From: Linnemannia elongata
Taxonomy: Eukaryota; Mortierellomycota; Mortierellomycetes; Mortierellales; Mortierellaceae
NCBI GenBank assembly: GCA_036320915.1
Contig: JAXBDG010000003.1
Coordinates: forward strand, 2,294,001-2,358,000
Direction: 5' to 3'
DNA length: 64,000 nucleotides
Part shown: positions 33,996 to 46,809 of the stretch, piece by piece
Numbering within the stretch: the stretch's first letter is position 1
Layout: each line of letters starts with the position of its first letter
Program-made: the position numbers and the translations under genes
The notes under the pieces: model-generated
Databases searched by the model: none
Told to the model about the DNA's origin: nothing
The model's input: only the letters and a program-made list of their open reading frames with translations

Positions 33996-36083
33996 ATGAA
34001 GCTCAGCAGCCAGCTTCGAACATTTGTGCTCTGCAGCCTTCTATGGAGCATTTCCGTCGGAGAGTTGCCAAAACCAGCCTACTTTGGTGCCTATGCGACA
34101 GTTGAGGAGAGCACACTCTACGTCCAGGGCGGGCATAACACCAACAACTCCGACTTCGAGGACTTATATGCTCAATTCTTCTCCCTGGATCTCACGCAGA
34201 GTTGGGATACATCAAATCCCCCTTGGTCCGAAATCTCCACCATGGATCCCATTCCAGCGGGGCTCAAGGAAGCCTGGGGACATTCGATATCGCACTCACG
34301 GAACCAAAAGACCTTGACATTCTGGAACATAAATGGTTCTGTTTCATACGCTGCGAGTTTTCACTTGGACACCAACTCATGGGAAGAACTACCTGCTCTT
34401 CCCTGGCTGAAACAGAAACTTAATAACACCCAAATATGCACAGCAGTGACGGACCCCAGGACTGATCAGGTTTATATCCCTGGAGGCGCAGACAAGGGTA
34501 TGCTGGTTTATTCGCCTATTTCAAAATCCTCGTCCGTACATCAAATGGATCGGACCCCTAAAAACAGTACATTTTGGAGTGCTTACTCCTTTGTCTGGAG
34601 CGATGTGAGAAAATCGTTCTTGTACTCTGGAGGGCTTGATTCGGGGACCGGATCACCTTATTTTTACGAGTACAGACCCGGAAGCCTTAACCCATGGTCG
34701 ACATTGGTATTTGCTTAACACTAAAGATACTTTTCATTTTGTTTATTGTGGCTGTATCCTTTACTTTTAAGAATGTACCCTTATAGTGTCTTCCTTCATA
34801 TATGTTTACAAATAGAATTCTTCCGGAACAGTACCACCTCCTATTGCTGGCAGTTGCATGGTCCCTGGTAAGAAATGTCCAGAAGAAAAAAAAAACGTCA
34901 AAAACAATTCCACTATTGACCTTCCTGCAACCATACATACTGAATTCCCATGCTGACCAGTTAGCTTGTGAGCTTGCTGAATGTTGCTTTACTAGCGTAC
35001 AGTGGGGCCAAGATGCTTGTCTTTGGAGGATATGACCTTTTTTCTAAAGTTAGCATGGATACCCTGTACATCCTCGACGTTCCGACAATGACTTGGAGCC
35101 AAAGCGTAAAATATCAACCACGGCTAGGGATGGCCTGTTCAGTCTCCGGAGACTACCTTGTCGTCTGGGGAGGCATGGGTACGACAGATACATGTGATTT
35201 GCTCGTTCAGACGCTCGAAAACCTAAAGTGCTTCATGTTTTTTATTGTTCGTTGCTAATGATAATTTCCCTCTCTCCCTCATGTTTCTTGCGTGTGGCTG
35301 TCCGTCTGTTATTCAGGAGAATCGCATTCGAAGAACGATTCAGGAAGGCTTAATCCGACGGATGAAACTCTTATTATATACAATATCAAGACGGCACAGT
35401 GGACGACACAGTTCATCGCAACCGACAACAGCAATAAGAACGCTGCTATCATTGGCGGTTCGGTTGGTGCGGTGGTAGTCATAATTTTGATTGTCGGTGT
35501 AGTGATCTTCAGGAGGCGCCGTCACCATCAGCAGAAAAAACAGGAAATGCAAGTGTCCTCACCACTCCAGCCTCGATCCGAACAGGATATCGAAAAGGAA
35601 CCCGTAGAGAAAGCGTACTTTCAAGATATCCAACCGCGCCCGGCAAGTGCAATAACCCCGCAGGCAACGCTTCAGACAACTCAGTCTTCCGGGAATACAC
35701 CACCAAATACTTCTCATAACAACAGCCCTCAGTATGTTTACGCTCAGGGGCCGCAACAGGTTTCCATGGACCCTCCCTCGTGGCCGACCTCCATATCACC
35801 TTCACAGAGAGTTCGGTCTGTGTCGTCGTCCCGATCTACATCAACACTTGTCGCCACCCCCACCATACCCGCTTCTCCACGATATCCTTCATACCAGCAG
35901 CAACATCGTTCGCCCCAGCAGCAGCATCCATTTATTCTCAGTCCTCCAGCTCGACGAATCACACGAAACCCTCAAGGCCGTAATACCCCAGAACCGACGT
36001 CTGATAGCAACCATAAGATTCAGTATCAGATCAACGCACTGCATGCAGAGGCGAGCAGACTGCAGGCGATGCTTGACTCGTAG
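33996..36083 (+). CDS. Kelch-repeat single-pass membrane protein K4
   Basis: Exons 33996-34706, 34816-34867, 34996-35178, 35317-36083 give 570 aa. Signal peptide MKLSSQLRTFVLCSLLWSIS. Kelch ectodomain as in K2/K3 (TLYVQGG, DLTQSWDTSNPPWS, VYIPGGADKGMLVY, MLVFGGYD, YLVVWGG). The membrane helix AAIIGGSVGAVVVIILIVG starts near 357 with RRRRH after it. The tail is close to K2/K3 but with several changes and a different end (INALHAEASRLQAMLDS). It is the last member of the recent tandem array; similarity stops soon after the stop codon. Confidence 0.88.
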
Positions 36084-38616
36084 ATGTAATCCTTCTTTGT
36101 ATACCCCTCCTCCCTCTTATCTTCCTTGAATTGCTAATAACAGAAATAAAAGATAGCGAGTCTGGTGACCTCTGACTTTTTTTTGTTCTGTGATGTCTCC
36201 TGTCTTCCTCCGGGTCATGTTGACTAGAAAGTTGACTACCTTGCTCTCTCCTCGCTTCTTTAATGATACCACTATCAGTGAGATTAACACGTGCAGACTT
36301 GTGTGGGGTTCGATGGGGGGAGCTCCCTTTGGTTGGCCTAGGTGTCAGGAACAAAGCCAGGTACGTCGAGTTGCTCGACGAAGAGGAAGGAGAGGGAAGA
36401 GAGGAATCCCTTCCTACAACATCTTCAGACGGGAGAGCGTCTTCAAGACCAGTGGGCATAGTTTAAATAACAGCAGGTGGAGGAATGTGTGTGTGCAAGT
36501 GTGTATGTTGTGTGCGTAGGTGTATCTCCCTCTCTCGATCTCACAAGTAAAAACGGTAAACTCTCACAGCCTGCTCGAGTTATTAGAAAGAAAGGTGCTG
36601 TATGTTAAGAAGTGCTACGTTTAAACGGTCTAAATCATACTGCCAGGAACACGAACAACATTGTGCATACCTGCTCGGGTTATCAGAAAGATTTTTTTTT
36701 TTTATTTTTTATTCGGTACGATTTTATTGTGGCTTAAAAAGCCTTTAGAAAGTTATTCTGCGCTATGGTTTTCTGGATTTCTTGTAGAATGGTGTGGATG
36801 ATATCACTGCTTGATTGTGTGTGTTGGTGTAAAAAGAGAACAGTGTTGGCTGTTGAGATTCCAATAAGGCAACAGGCTAGTAGTTGTGGGATAGTGATGT
36901 TGAATTGGGTTATCAGAAAGAAAGGTGCTGTTCCTGCTGATCGCGAGCAGGCTTCTTCTAAACTAAGTGACTTAAGGGGTCTCAAAGCCACCAACACTTC
37001 CTTTCACTCGAGAGTCGAGCGCACCACACTTGCTTACTTTCGTGAAGCACTTCAACCCCCTACTCCCATGTACCATTCAATGAACAAACGCCAGTCTGCC
37101 TCTCTCCTACTTCCTTATTGTGTTCCTATTTTGAAATGTGATATCGCTGACGCACACTTCCACCTTATTATCATTGATTGGGGACTGTAGGTATAGGTGA
37201 CCTGGTACAGGGCCTACTTTCATCCTAGGAACAGGGTGAGCTCGATGCACCAAAATACTCCAGAAAACAACAGAAAAAAGAAAGTAGACATTGTAAGTTT
37301 TCGAGAGGGATGAGGGAAGGATATTTCCATTCTGTGAGATCCAAGGCCGGGTTAAGTTGAGATTTGCCATTTTCCTGGTTGTTGATATGCCTCTTTGCAT
37401 CACACATCCACAAACCTAATACCAGAAAGAGCTAACACTTAGACCAGGACCTTGGTTCAGAGAAGATATGAAACGGGCCTATTTTCTCCAGAGAACGAGA
37501 GGAAAGTCAAGATCCTGAAGGATGACTTCTCTTGTACCCTGCACAAAGTGAGGCTGTTGTTGCAGGTATGTATATGCATTTGGTTATTTTACCAACTTTT
37601 ACATGCCTTGCTTGCTTGTCCACGATTCAGGGGCTGTGATGGAAATATTCGATCATCGATCACAGAATGAGACTTTTAATTTGAGCCCGTGCCTTTTTTT
37701 TAATTAGTTACAAGGTCAAGCCTTTTTTCTTGATCGACCACTGCGATTCAGGGCTACTGGAAGTACCATGCGTCCATGTCAGCTGCTTGGACATAATGGG
37801 GAGTAGTAAAGGTAAGTCTTCTCTCGTCCTACCTCATTCTTTCTTCTGTTACACCCTTCTACTCTCCTCCCACCTCCTCCCCTCCTACTGATTTATCGGC
37901 TCCCTCATTTCTCTTGAATGCAGTAAACCTTATTATTTTCGAATCTGTTTTTTTTGGTGTGGCGACGTCGATGAGGGGTCGAGGCATTGCTCTTCGTTAT
38001 TCATACCAACCTCATATCACTACCTCAAGTACATACAGGACCCATCAGGCGCTATTCACTTTCATTATTTAACGTCTTCGGTGATAGGGAAAGATACCGA
38101 TTTATGTAAGGCAGGAAATGTATGCCTACAGGGGTCCTTCACTCGGCCCTTTTTTGATGAAGAGTGGAACATAATCTAGAGGAGACACGAAATTTTTAGC
38201 GGCAACCCCTTGTTTGTTTGTGAGCCTTGCTTTTAGAATGCCCTGAGCGTATGTAATCGACAACTGAGCGTTGCTTGTTCGCTTTTTGTTGTTCTGCTCT
38301 GATTACATCTAGATCTTACAACAAGGACAGAATAAAAAGCCTTAGACAGGATCGAACGACGATGTCACTCCCAACGACTTGGTTGTGGTGATGTATTGTC
38401 CTTTGTCGTTATTGTTCCTTCTTTCTTTCGTTATTTTTTCAATTTCTGCTCCCACATCGACAACTGCCCTCCACAACGACATCATCACCGACACACCTCC
38501 CTTTACCTCCTATTCATCAGCACCCTCGACACAACTCCTCCAGACTCTAATTCGACAGCATCCACTACACAGCATCCCTGACCAACCAACTTCCCCTTCC
38601 TCCTAGCTCGACTCCT
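36084..38616. other. Intergenic region before K5
   Basis: About 2.5 kb with no gene I can support. The word GTTATCAGAAAGAAAGGTGC or close variants occurs at about 36,576, 36,674 and 36,908. An 87-codon minus-strand frame at 36,734-36,997 (NITIPQLLACCLIG) could be a decayed exon. Further on, CAGGGGCTGTGATGG (37,628), GAGACTTTTAATTTGAGCCC (37,669) and the diverged GATGAAG block (38,156) parallel the upstream regions of K2-K4 and K6. An AATAAAAAG word at about 38,330 may act as a TATA element. Confidence 0.5.
38156..38178 (+). promoter_or_regulatory. Diverged counterpart of the GATAAGG block, K5
   Basis: GATGAAGAGTGGAACATAAT then CTA, 461 bases before the K5 ATG. The AACATAATCTA end is kept while the GATA core is altered. 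Confidence 0.35.
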
Positions 38617-40605
38617 ATGCTTCCCTTTAAGACACAACAATATCCGACTCTTGGTACACTCTTATGCTGCTGTCTTCTTTGGGGCGTATCAGCGGCACCA
38701 CCACGACCAGGTTATTTTTCTGCCTATGTGACTGTCGATGAGAACACCCTATACATCCAAGGCGGATCCAACATCTCGGCAGCCGACAACGTGTACACCC
38801 AATTCTACTCTCTGGATCTCACACAGAGCTGGAATACATCGAGCCCCCCATGGATAGAGGCGACTACCGTCGGTCCCTTTCCACCACGGCTCAGAGCCTC
38901 CTTTCATTCAATATCGTATTCACAACGTCGCAAGGCGTTGAATTTCTGGGACATGAACAAGTTGCCTGCCTACTCTGTGGGGTTTCACCTGGACACCAAC
39001 AAATGGGAGGATATGCCCACACCGCCTACCCTGCAACCTGCCGATGTGAAAGTGTGCAAAGCGGCCACTGATCCGACGACCGATCGTATTTATATCCCTG
39101 GAGGCGCGAGCAAAGGCATGCTTGTTTACGATCCCTCATCCAAAAAATCGACCACTGTTGCAATGCCACCCGGGAGAGAACTTTCGGACTGGAGTATGTA
39201 TACGTTTGCATGGAACAATATGAGGAAATCCTTTTTCCTTTTTGGTGGTATGCTGTTCCCAGGACAGCCGTCCCTTTATGAGTACATGCCGGCAAGCGCT
39301 ACTTGGGCTCCACTGGTACTTGTCCTGTTGATTTGTTTGATATGACTACGATGTCTTTGTTTACTTGTACATTAGAATTCACTCTCACAGCGTCGCCCCT
39401 TTCTCTCTCTCATTTATTTTTATGCACACAGATCTCGACTGGATCGGTGCCACCAATTCTTACAGGCAGTTGCATGGTCTCTGGTAAAGAACAAATGGAC
39501 AAATCCAACACACATACACGCACAGTTCCGGGTCCATCGTTACTACCAAGCATTCTTCAGTTCATTATCACTGAGTTGTTTGCCTTTACGTTAAATATTG
39601 CTCTTGCTAGCCCACAATGGAACCAAGATGCTTGTTTTTGGAGGGAGCTTTGGCCTCACAGTGTCCGGCACCCTATACATCCTCGATGTTCCCACTATGA
39701 CATGGACCCAAGGACCAGGTTCTTCACCTCGAATGGGCATGGTCTGCTCAGTATCTGGAGATTACTTTATCGTCTGGGGTGGTATGGCAGTAAAATTGCT
39801 TACCGCTGACTGACACGCGCTACGAACTCTACACGCTTTTTTATTGTTCTTTATTAATATGTTTATGTCTGACTTGTGTGTTTGCTCTCCCTTGTTTTAA
39901 TTGATAGGAATGTCATGGGACAACGGTGCGACTCCTGTTCCGTTATCAGAGACTCCAATCTTGTACAACATCAACTTAACACGGTGGACGTCAGATTTTG
40001 TCCCCAGAGGAAAGGAAACGCCCACAACAACAATAATAACAAACTCGACAGCGGCTCCAACAGAAACAACAACACCGACAGGATCAACAGAACCAGGAAT
40101 CGCAAACCCGGTAACAGGAGAAGAATCAACGAGCAGCAGCAACCATAAAGCCGTAATCATCGGCGGTTCAGTCGGTGGTGGAGTATTCCTCATCCTCTTG
40201 ACTATCTGCGGAGTATATCTCTATAGGAGACGCCGTCGTGCCCAGCAGCAGAAACTACATAAAGTAATGCTGGAAGAGCCCACGAAAAAGCTTCAATTCC
40301 GTATCGTCCAACAGCCAGCAACAGATGCCACCATAGAACCGACATTCTATCCAACTCGCCCCTTCAGGATCACGCCGCCAACGACTCCGAAAAAATCAAA
40401 GCAAAATATCGGCGACAGGTCAGAGAAGGATCGGTTGAATTCTCCTACGCACTGGAATTCTTCACATTCTCAAAGTGGCCGGTCCTTGACTTCCCCGTCG
40501 ACATCGACGCTTGCCACCTCTAACACCGAAACCAACAGTACCACTAAGATACTTCCTCAGCATATCGTCACACTCGACCGCTCCCAAGCTCAACGCAACC
40601 GCTAA
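38617..40605 (+). CDS. Kelch-repeat single-pass membrane protein K5
   Basis: Exons 38617-39315, 39432-39483, 39611-39781, 39908-40605 give 539 aa. Signal peptide around LGTLLCCCLLWGVSAAPP. Blades at TLYIQGG, FYSLDLTQSWN, LNFWDMN, IYIPGGASKGMLVYDP, FFLFGG, MLVFGG and YFIVWGG. A Thr-rich linker leads to the helix AVIIGGSVGGGVFLILLTICG (about 389-413), followed by RRRRR. The tail shares KLQFRIVQQPATDATIEPTFYPTRPFRITP and LPQHIVTL with K6, so K5 and K6 form a sub-pair. No coil remains before the stop, but a relic lies downstream in another frame. Confidence 0.86.
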
Positions 40606-42722
40606 CTCATTTATGTTTCCAACGCTGTGTGTAACCTTGCGCGTTTTAAGGGTAACCACCGGGATCATGGCAATCTCAACAACCTCAGCAGCAGCACCAT
40701 CATCCCATCGATCTCATTACTCCTTACACCTGACGATCCAAGCAATAACCATCAAATTGACATCTAATAATGAACAGAGAACCCAGAGCCAGATGAACAC
40801 TCTGCAGGCAGACGTGAACAGATATCAGGAGGACCTCAGCTAGTGCTTTTTTCACATTTCTTCCTTCTTACTTTAGCGACAATAATAGAAAAATTGAACA
40901 ACTGCCTGTCCCTATGTTTTGCTGGCTTGTTGGGTGGGTGAGTTTGTGCCTTTTCAGTCTTCATTCTTGTTTTAAGAGCATCCTGAGAGTGTATGAGCAT
41001 GTCAAGCAGCAAGGATATGAGCGCTTGAATCTTTATGTTTCGTCCATAACTGTTGTCATTTGCGATGTTGCTGCACGTTGTGGATGCTAGCCGTGAGCGA
41101 ACATAGGAGTTGTCAAAAAATCACGTGCAATATCTACCCGCTGGAATCGAATCGAGAGGCAAACCCGTTGTGCCCTGAGCGAGCCGTTCATAGTATGTGG
41201 GAAGCGAGGATTGAACAGAATTCTCTTTACGTACTACCCACATCTTTCCTTCACCCCGCCTCTTTTTCTCTTTGCTCTCATGTTGTCGCTCTACCTCTCA
41301 TTCCCACCTATGGAAGACGATTAAGACACAAAAGAGTCAATAGAGCCACAGCCTAGTTTGTCGTTCGTGAAAGTAAGTGTGCTTCGCTCCTAAACAAAAA
41401 AAGAATGGGTCGCATGTGTGTGTGCGTGTGAGTGTGTGTTTATTTTTTGAGGGTAGAATCGCAGGGTAGGACGAGACCACAGCATAGCAGCACATGGGGG
41501 GAGGGGGGGACGAGGTTGGTTGTGTAAGGCTAGAATCTCGTTCTCATGCACCAATCAAGTCTAAGAAAGCGTTGACCATTTTTGGCTTTTTTCCACACTC
41601 ACATGAACCAGAACGCAGTGATTGAAAAATGGGCCTTTCTTGGTTTACACGGAAAATGATCGGGGGGGGGAGGGGGGGGGGGGGGGGGGGGGGGGTGGGC
41701 AGAGGGACACCGAGAGGGAATGGGAAGAAAGAGCCGTAGTGAAAAATGGAAAGTGGATCGTTAAAGAGGGTCTGAGCTTGGACTTATTTTACCTTGCCCA
41801 GGACTGTAGATGCCTCGTTTGCTCACAACCCAAAGATTTCTTACAGGGGCTGTCATTTTGTTACTCGCCGAATGAGACTATATTGTGAGCCCTGGCAACG
41901 CGCTTTTTAATTACGAGGCAAGCCTTTTTCTTGATTGATGTAGCTACCAGCAAAAATCATGTAAGCATTTTAGCTACTCGAACACCTTGGTGTATCAATA
42001 GTCACGATGACCCTTCCTCTCTCTTGCCCAACCCCCTTCTTCTCTTTCTCTGACTCTTCCCCTCATACTCTCTTCACTCACTCCTTAATTCCTCTTTTGT
42101 GTGACAAACGTTAACTTTTGACCATTTGTTTCTTGTCTAGCATAGAAGGCAATGGGGGGAATGTCAATCGTTAGGAGAACAAGGGGGCTGCTATTCTGAA
42201 GCATTGTCATTCACCTCATTTCTCTATCTCAAGTTCATGTGGAACTCAACCCCTTGTCATCTCCATCATTACCGTCATTAATGAGGGAGGACCCCAGACC
42301 GCTATTTTGTATCTTTTTGATAAGGTTTGAAACATAAGCAATAGCACGCGAATTATTTTGGTGGCGACCCCTGCTTGTTTAATTGCCTTGCTTGCGAAAT
42401 GCCTTGTTTCTACCTAATTGACTAATGAGCGCTGTTTGTTAGCAAACCTCATGCCTAACCACTACCTTCGCGATCATCTAATAAAAAGGGTCCAGACAGA
42501 GAGAATAAAGAGGATATCATTTCTTTCATCTTTGTTGCAGAGTTACTTGTTTTTTTTTTCTCTTACTTTTTCTATATTTCTCCTTTGCATTTCAACTCTT
42601 CATCTTTCTTTTTATATCCCTTCTGCCCTCTGGTTCATAGTATCCCAGACACACCAACTTCCACATCCAAACAGCCTCTTCTAATACCACCTCAACACCC
42701 ACCTTTTACATATCTATATCCG
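40606..42722. other. Intergenic region after K5 with a coil relic and a poly-G tract
   Basis: About 40,660-40,842 contains remains of the K2-type tail end in other frames (a QQPQQQHHHP stretch, then TLQADVNRYQEDLS before TAG). Farther on are a G-rich run near 41,661-41,695, GTGTGTGCGTGTGAGTG near 41,417, a block with TACAGGGGCTGTCATTTTG (41,842), and the GATAAGG block of K6. No complete gene seen. Confidence 0.6.
42319..42341 (+). promoter_or_regulatory. Conserved GATAAGG upstream block of K6
   Basis: GATAAGGTTTGAAACATAAG, 404 bases before the K6 ATG. Outside the recent tandem array, so its conservation is more telling than that among K2-K4. Confidence 0.45.
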
Positions 42723-43954
42723 ATGATGTTTAGCGTGCAACTTAGCGCTATCGTGTACAGCTGCCTTCTTTGGAGCGCATCAGCGGTGGCACCGGCGCCT
42801 GCTTACTCCTCTGCCTATGCCACGGTCGACGAGAACACATTCTACATCCAGGGTGGAGCCAACGTCTCCAACATCGACATCAAATACGACCAATTCCACT
42901 CTCTCGACTTGACACAGAACTGGAATGTCACCAATCCTCCATGGTCCGCGGTTGCCGTTGGCACCGTGCCAGCACGACTTAAAACCGCATATCATTCGAC
43001 ATCACTCTCCAGGGACCGCAAGACGATGACATTCTGGAACATTTATAGTCTGTCTTTTTACTCTATTAATTACCACCTCGACACCAATGCATGGGACGAT
43101 GTATCCATTCCCCAGTCCTTACAACCCTCCGGCCTCGCACTAGCCAGAGCAGCAACGGACTCCACAACCGATCGTGTCTACATCCCTGGCGGCGCTAGCA
43201 ACAACAGTATGCTTATGTATGATCCCTCGTCCAAAAACTCCACCGGGCTCGCAAATCCGCCTGCCGTAAACGGCACAAGCACCGATTGGATCGGCTATTC
43301 TTTTGTTTGGAGTGAATTGCGGAAGTCTTTCTTGCTTTTTGGTGGGTCGTTTACTCCAGTTTCATCGTACTTTTATGAGTACAAACCTACAGCTGTCAGT
43401 CCATGGAACGCGCTGGTAATTGAAAAAGAAATAATGATGTATACGCATTTCCTGGTTGCGCCAGCTTATTGGTATTCCTGAAATGTACCCTCACAGCGTT
43501 GTCTCTTTATCCCTTATAATTTTCTTTCGTCTAGAATATGACTGGAACCGTCCCCCCTGTGCTTGCTGGCAGCTGCATGGTTCCTGGTAAAAAGAAAAAT
43601 CCAATGCAACCTCGTGGCATGTTGCTTGATTTTCCTCACTGTGACGTGCGACTGTTTTGACTAAAACCGAGTCACATCCGTTCTTATTTTTTTCAGTACA
43701 CAATGGAACCAAGATGATTCTCTTTGGAGGAGGGTACAACGGCAACTACACTGACACCCTATACATTCTTGACGTCGCAAACCTGACATGGAGTCAGGGA
43801 GCTAAGTATCAGCCTCGATCGGGAGCCGCTTGCTCAGTTTCCGGAGACTATCTTATTGTCTGGGGAGGTAATGCAATAAATGCGTTGCTAGGTCAGACGC
43901 CAGAAAACTCAGCATCTTAATTATTTATTGTCTTCTGTCACTAATGTTTATCCC

Positions 43955-43985
<31 letters not shown>

Positions 43986-44720
43986 CTTATTTTTCTGCGC
44001 TTGATCGCTTGTCACTTATTAGGTCAATCGTATGACACTGCAGGAAACCCTGCTCTGTTGCCTGAGACCCTTGGTGTATACAACATCAACACAACTCAGT
44101 GGACGGACACGTTCATCGCCAAAATAAAGCCAACACCGAAACCAACAACCACCACAACAGCACGACCTACGGGAACAGGATCAGCAGGAGTATCACACCC
44201 GACAACAGGAACAGAACCCCCTAGTGAGAGCAACAAAGCCGCCATCATTGGCGGATCCGTCGGTGGAGGCCTATTTCTTATCCTTTTGATTGTCGGCGGG
44301 TTGTGCTTTTGGAGAAGGCGCCGCAATAATGCTCAACAGCATCAAACTAAGGGAATGGAAGAGGAGCAGTCCCCCACAAAGAAGTTTCAATTTCGCATTG
44401 TCCAACAGCCCGAGACAGAATCGACAGTAGAGCCCACATTCTACCCAAGTCGTCCTTTCAGAATCACACCCAACAACTCTCAGAGGAAATCTAACAAGAA
44501 ACAGGGACAGGAGCCGGATGATGATCTCTCGTATTATTTCCACTCCCATGGCGGGGCCCCATCACCTACTCGCAGTGAAGAGTCGTTTTCTTCGTCTGCT
44601 CCGTCGACAGCAACCTCAACCCTTGAGGACGATGTCCACCCTACCAACGTCACCAACTCCACTCTGCTTCCTCAGCATATCATCACGCTCAAGCCATCCG
44701 AGCGTCAACGGCACCGCTAA
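42723..44720 (+). CDS. Kelch-repeat single-pass membrane protein K6
   Basis: Exons 42723-43415, 43535-43586, 43697-43867, 44023-44720 give 537 aa. Signal peptide MMFSVQLSAIVYSCLLWSASA; a second ATG directly follows the first. Ectodomain blades at TFYIQGG, MTFWNIY, VYIPGGASNNSMLMYDP, FLLFGG, MILFGGGYNG and YLIVWGG, with many N-x-S/T sites. The helix AAIIGGSVGGGLFLILLIVGG (about 378-402) is followed by RRRRNN. The tail resembles K5 (QFRIVQQPETESTVEPTFYPSRPFRITP, LPQHIITL). Intron 3 contains a C-run followed by a CA repeat (about 43,953-43,984). Confidence 0.86.
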
Positions 44721-45123
44721 ACTCCCATTCTCTCCATGGCTACTTATCTTTTTGCCTATTCACTGAGCCATCAGCCACACCAAATCATTCCTCTCAAAAC
44801 ATGTATTTATTTTTTCCTTTCCATCATTCTTTGCTAATATTAAAAAAAAGACGCCAGTGTCTTTAATACTACTCTTCAGTCCGTTCCTCTCCTGTGGACA
44901 TGTCTCGCTTTGGACGAATCTCAGAGCAGTGAACAACTTCTCACGCACGTCAACTTTATTCTATTTACCTGATTATCCCCAGGTAATTCAAAATAACTCC
45001 TTCGCGGTGGCAAGACGATATGAAGTAGCATGCTTTATTTAAGGCACTGCCTCTTGCGTTTATTGCCGAGGCTGTACCCATCTTTGACAGGCATATGCGC
45101 AAGAAGTAGGTCGAGGAATCTCT

Positions 45124-46514
45124 TCAACGAGGATAAATTTCGCCTTTGTTCGGTAAAGCCTTGTCTAGGTCCATAGCACTTAGGTAGCTTTTAGTGGAAT
45201 TGAAAACGCTGGCGAGTGTTTGAGCATCCGTCAAAAATTGTAGGAACGGGTTCATCATGTCGTGAAGTATCCTCCAAAAGCCCTGTAGTTGGAGAGTCGG
45301 CTTGGAACTCCAAGTGGTTGGGGCGAAAGGTGGCATTTGGGGATGCGATTGTCGGGTTCGATAACTTCTTGGTCTCCTTCCTCTCCAAGAAGCGCGTGAA
45401 CCTGGCGTAGTCCATAGTCAATTGCTCCATGATGGCGTTGGTTGAGATCCCCCTCATGAGCATGGCTTTGACCCTCAGTTTGATAGCCTCCGATTCCCGC
45501 ATGGTTCAAATGTTCTCCGCGGATCCGAGCTTGTGGTTGTACTGTACTCGAAAAAATACTCGACCTTGTATGTATCTCCGGGCATGCCATTGCTTGTCGA
45601 CCGTGGCCTGAAAGTTGCATTGATGTGTAACCGGCAATTGCACCTGATCGACAGCAATTGCACTCTTGAATTGTTCGTCTTTCCACCCTTGACTTGGCTC
45701 TTGTCCTGGTACTTGCTGCTCTTGCGGTGACAGCTGTATCGACTGAGAATCTGTCCTGCTCTGTCCTTTTTGGCCTGAGGGCCGCTTTTTTGACGTTAGT
45801 GGAGTAAGGGTGACGCTTGGAGCGCAAAGTGAACTTGGCACCAACGCAGTCCGATTGTCAATTTTAGCCAGTCCTCAAAAGAGACTGTCCTGAGATAAAA
45901 GCTCAAGCAGCAAAGTCCTTTCTTCTCCACCAAAGCAATACGTTTTATCTTCTGGAAATCCATAGGCTTCGGCTGTGTCATGGATGTGTGCATGGGTCGT
46001 TGAAGAGTAAATCACGGATAGAATTGATTACACTCCGCTGGAGGTCGGCCGCCATGTAGCTCCGCCTATCTCTCACTTCATAGGAGACATGGTAAGTCTG
46101 GGCACTTAATATGCAGATATCCTTCGCACTGTCGACACCTGCGATGCTCTTTTCGGATGACGCGGTCTCGTCAAGCGCGGATCTATCGTTTGTCATACTC
46201 TCGGATCCACCCCCTCCAACCTCGAGTGTATCGTCGGTCATGCCTTTGGCTTGGTCATCCTCGGCGAGACATGGGTCCATTTCAAGACGTAAGATATTAA
46301 TTATAACATGGGGGCGGGGGGGAAATGTTACGTGAGTAAACCAAGTATATCGCCTGCGACTGTTCTTCATAGTCCGCGCCAAGCAAATTCGATAGTAGAG
46401 CAACTCACCAGCGAGCTTGGTAGCTATTATAATGCGTCATCGAAAGCTTTTTTTGAGTTGCTTTCAGAGACCTTCCAGTTGATTGCCACTTGTGTGTCCA
46501 TGGCGCGAGAATAA
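45124..46514 (-). pseudogene. Unrecognised, probably decayed minus-strand coding region
   Basis: I do not recognise this. Minus-strand frames in succession look protein-like: MDTQVAINWKVSESNSKKAFDDAL (from about 46,501), MDPCLAEDDQAKGMTDD (about 46,280), SAQTYHVSYEVRDRRSYMAADLQ, MDFQKIKRIALVEKKGLCCLSF (about 45,960), a Gln/Ser-rich part, and MRESEAIKLRVKAMLMRGISTNAIMEQL (45,502-45,191). They fall in different frames with stops between, and I could not connect them with clear GT-AG introns. It is either a multi-exon gene I fail to splice or a dead gene or element. Confidence 0.35.
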
Positions 46515-46809
46515 TCAAGGGAAGGGGACGCCTCCCCGGTTAATATTTTCCAGACACCACTGAAAATTTCACAAGTCCTTGTAAAAGAAATCCTGCCTGT
46601 CCTCAAGATATAAGACTCATTGTCATAGGCTGTATGAAATGCTTGAAGTCCAGATTCAAGAAGGAAGCTGTTTTAAAGAGTTACGAAGTATTCTGCATGA
46701 CCTATTGATAAACAATCATCCTTCTCTTTCATCCTTACGTCCAACATCGATACTTGAAACTCTATATAATACTGCAGTTTCTTATTAATATATGATACTT
46801 AATTTATAT

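Noticed and set aside
41661..41695. G-run as a possible regulatory G-quadruplex
   Set aside because: A homopolymer tract like the C-runs at 43.95 and 58.34 kb; no positional pattern relative to genes.
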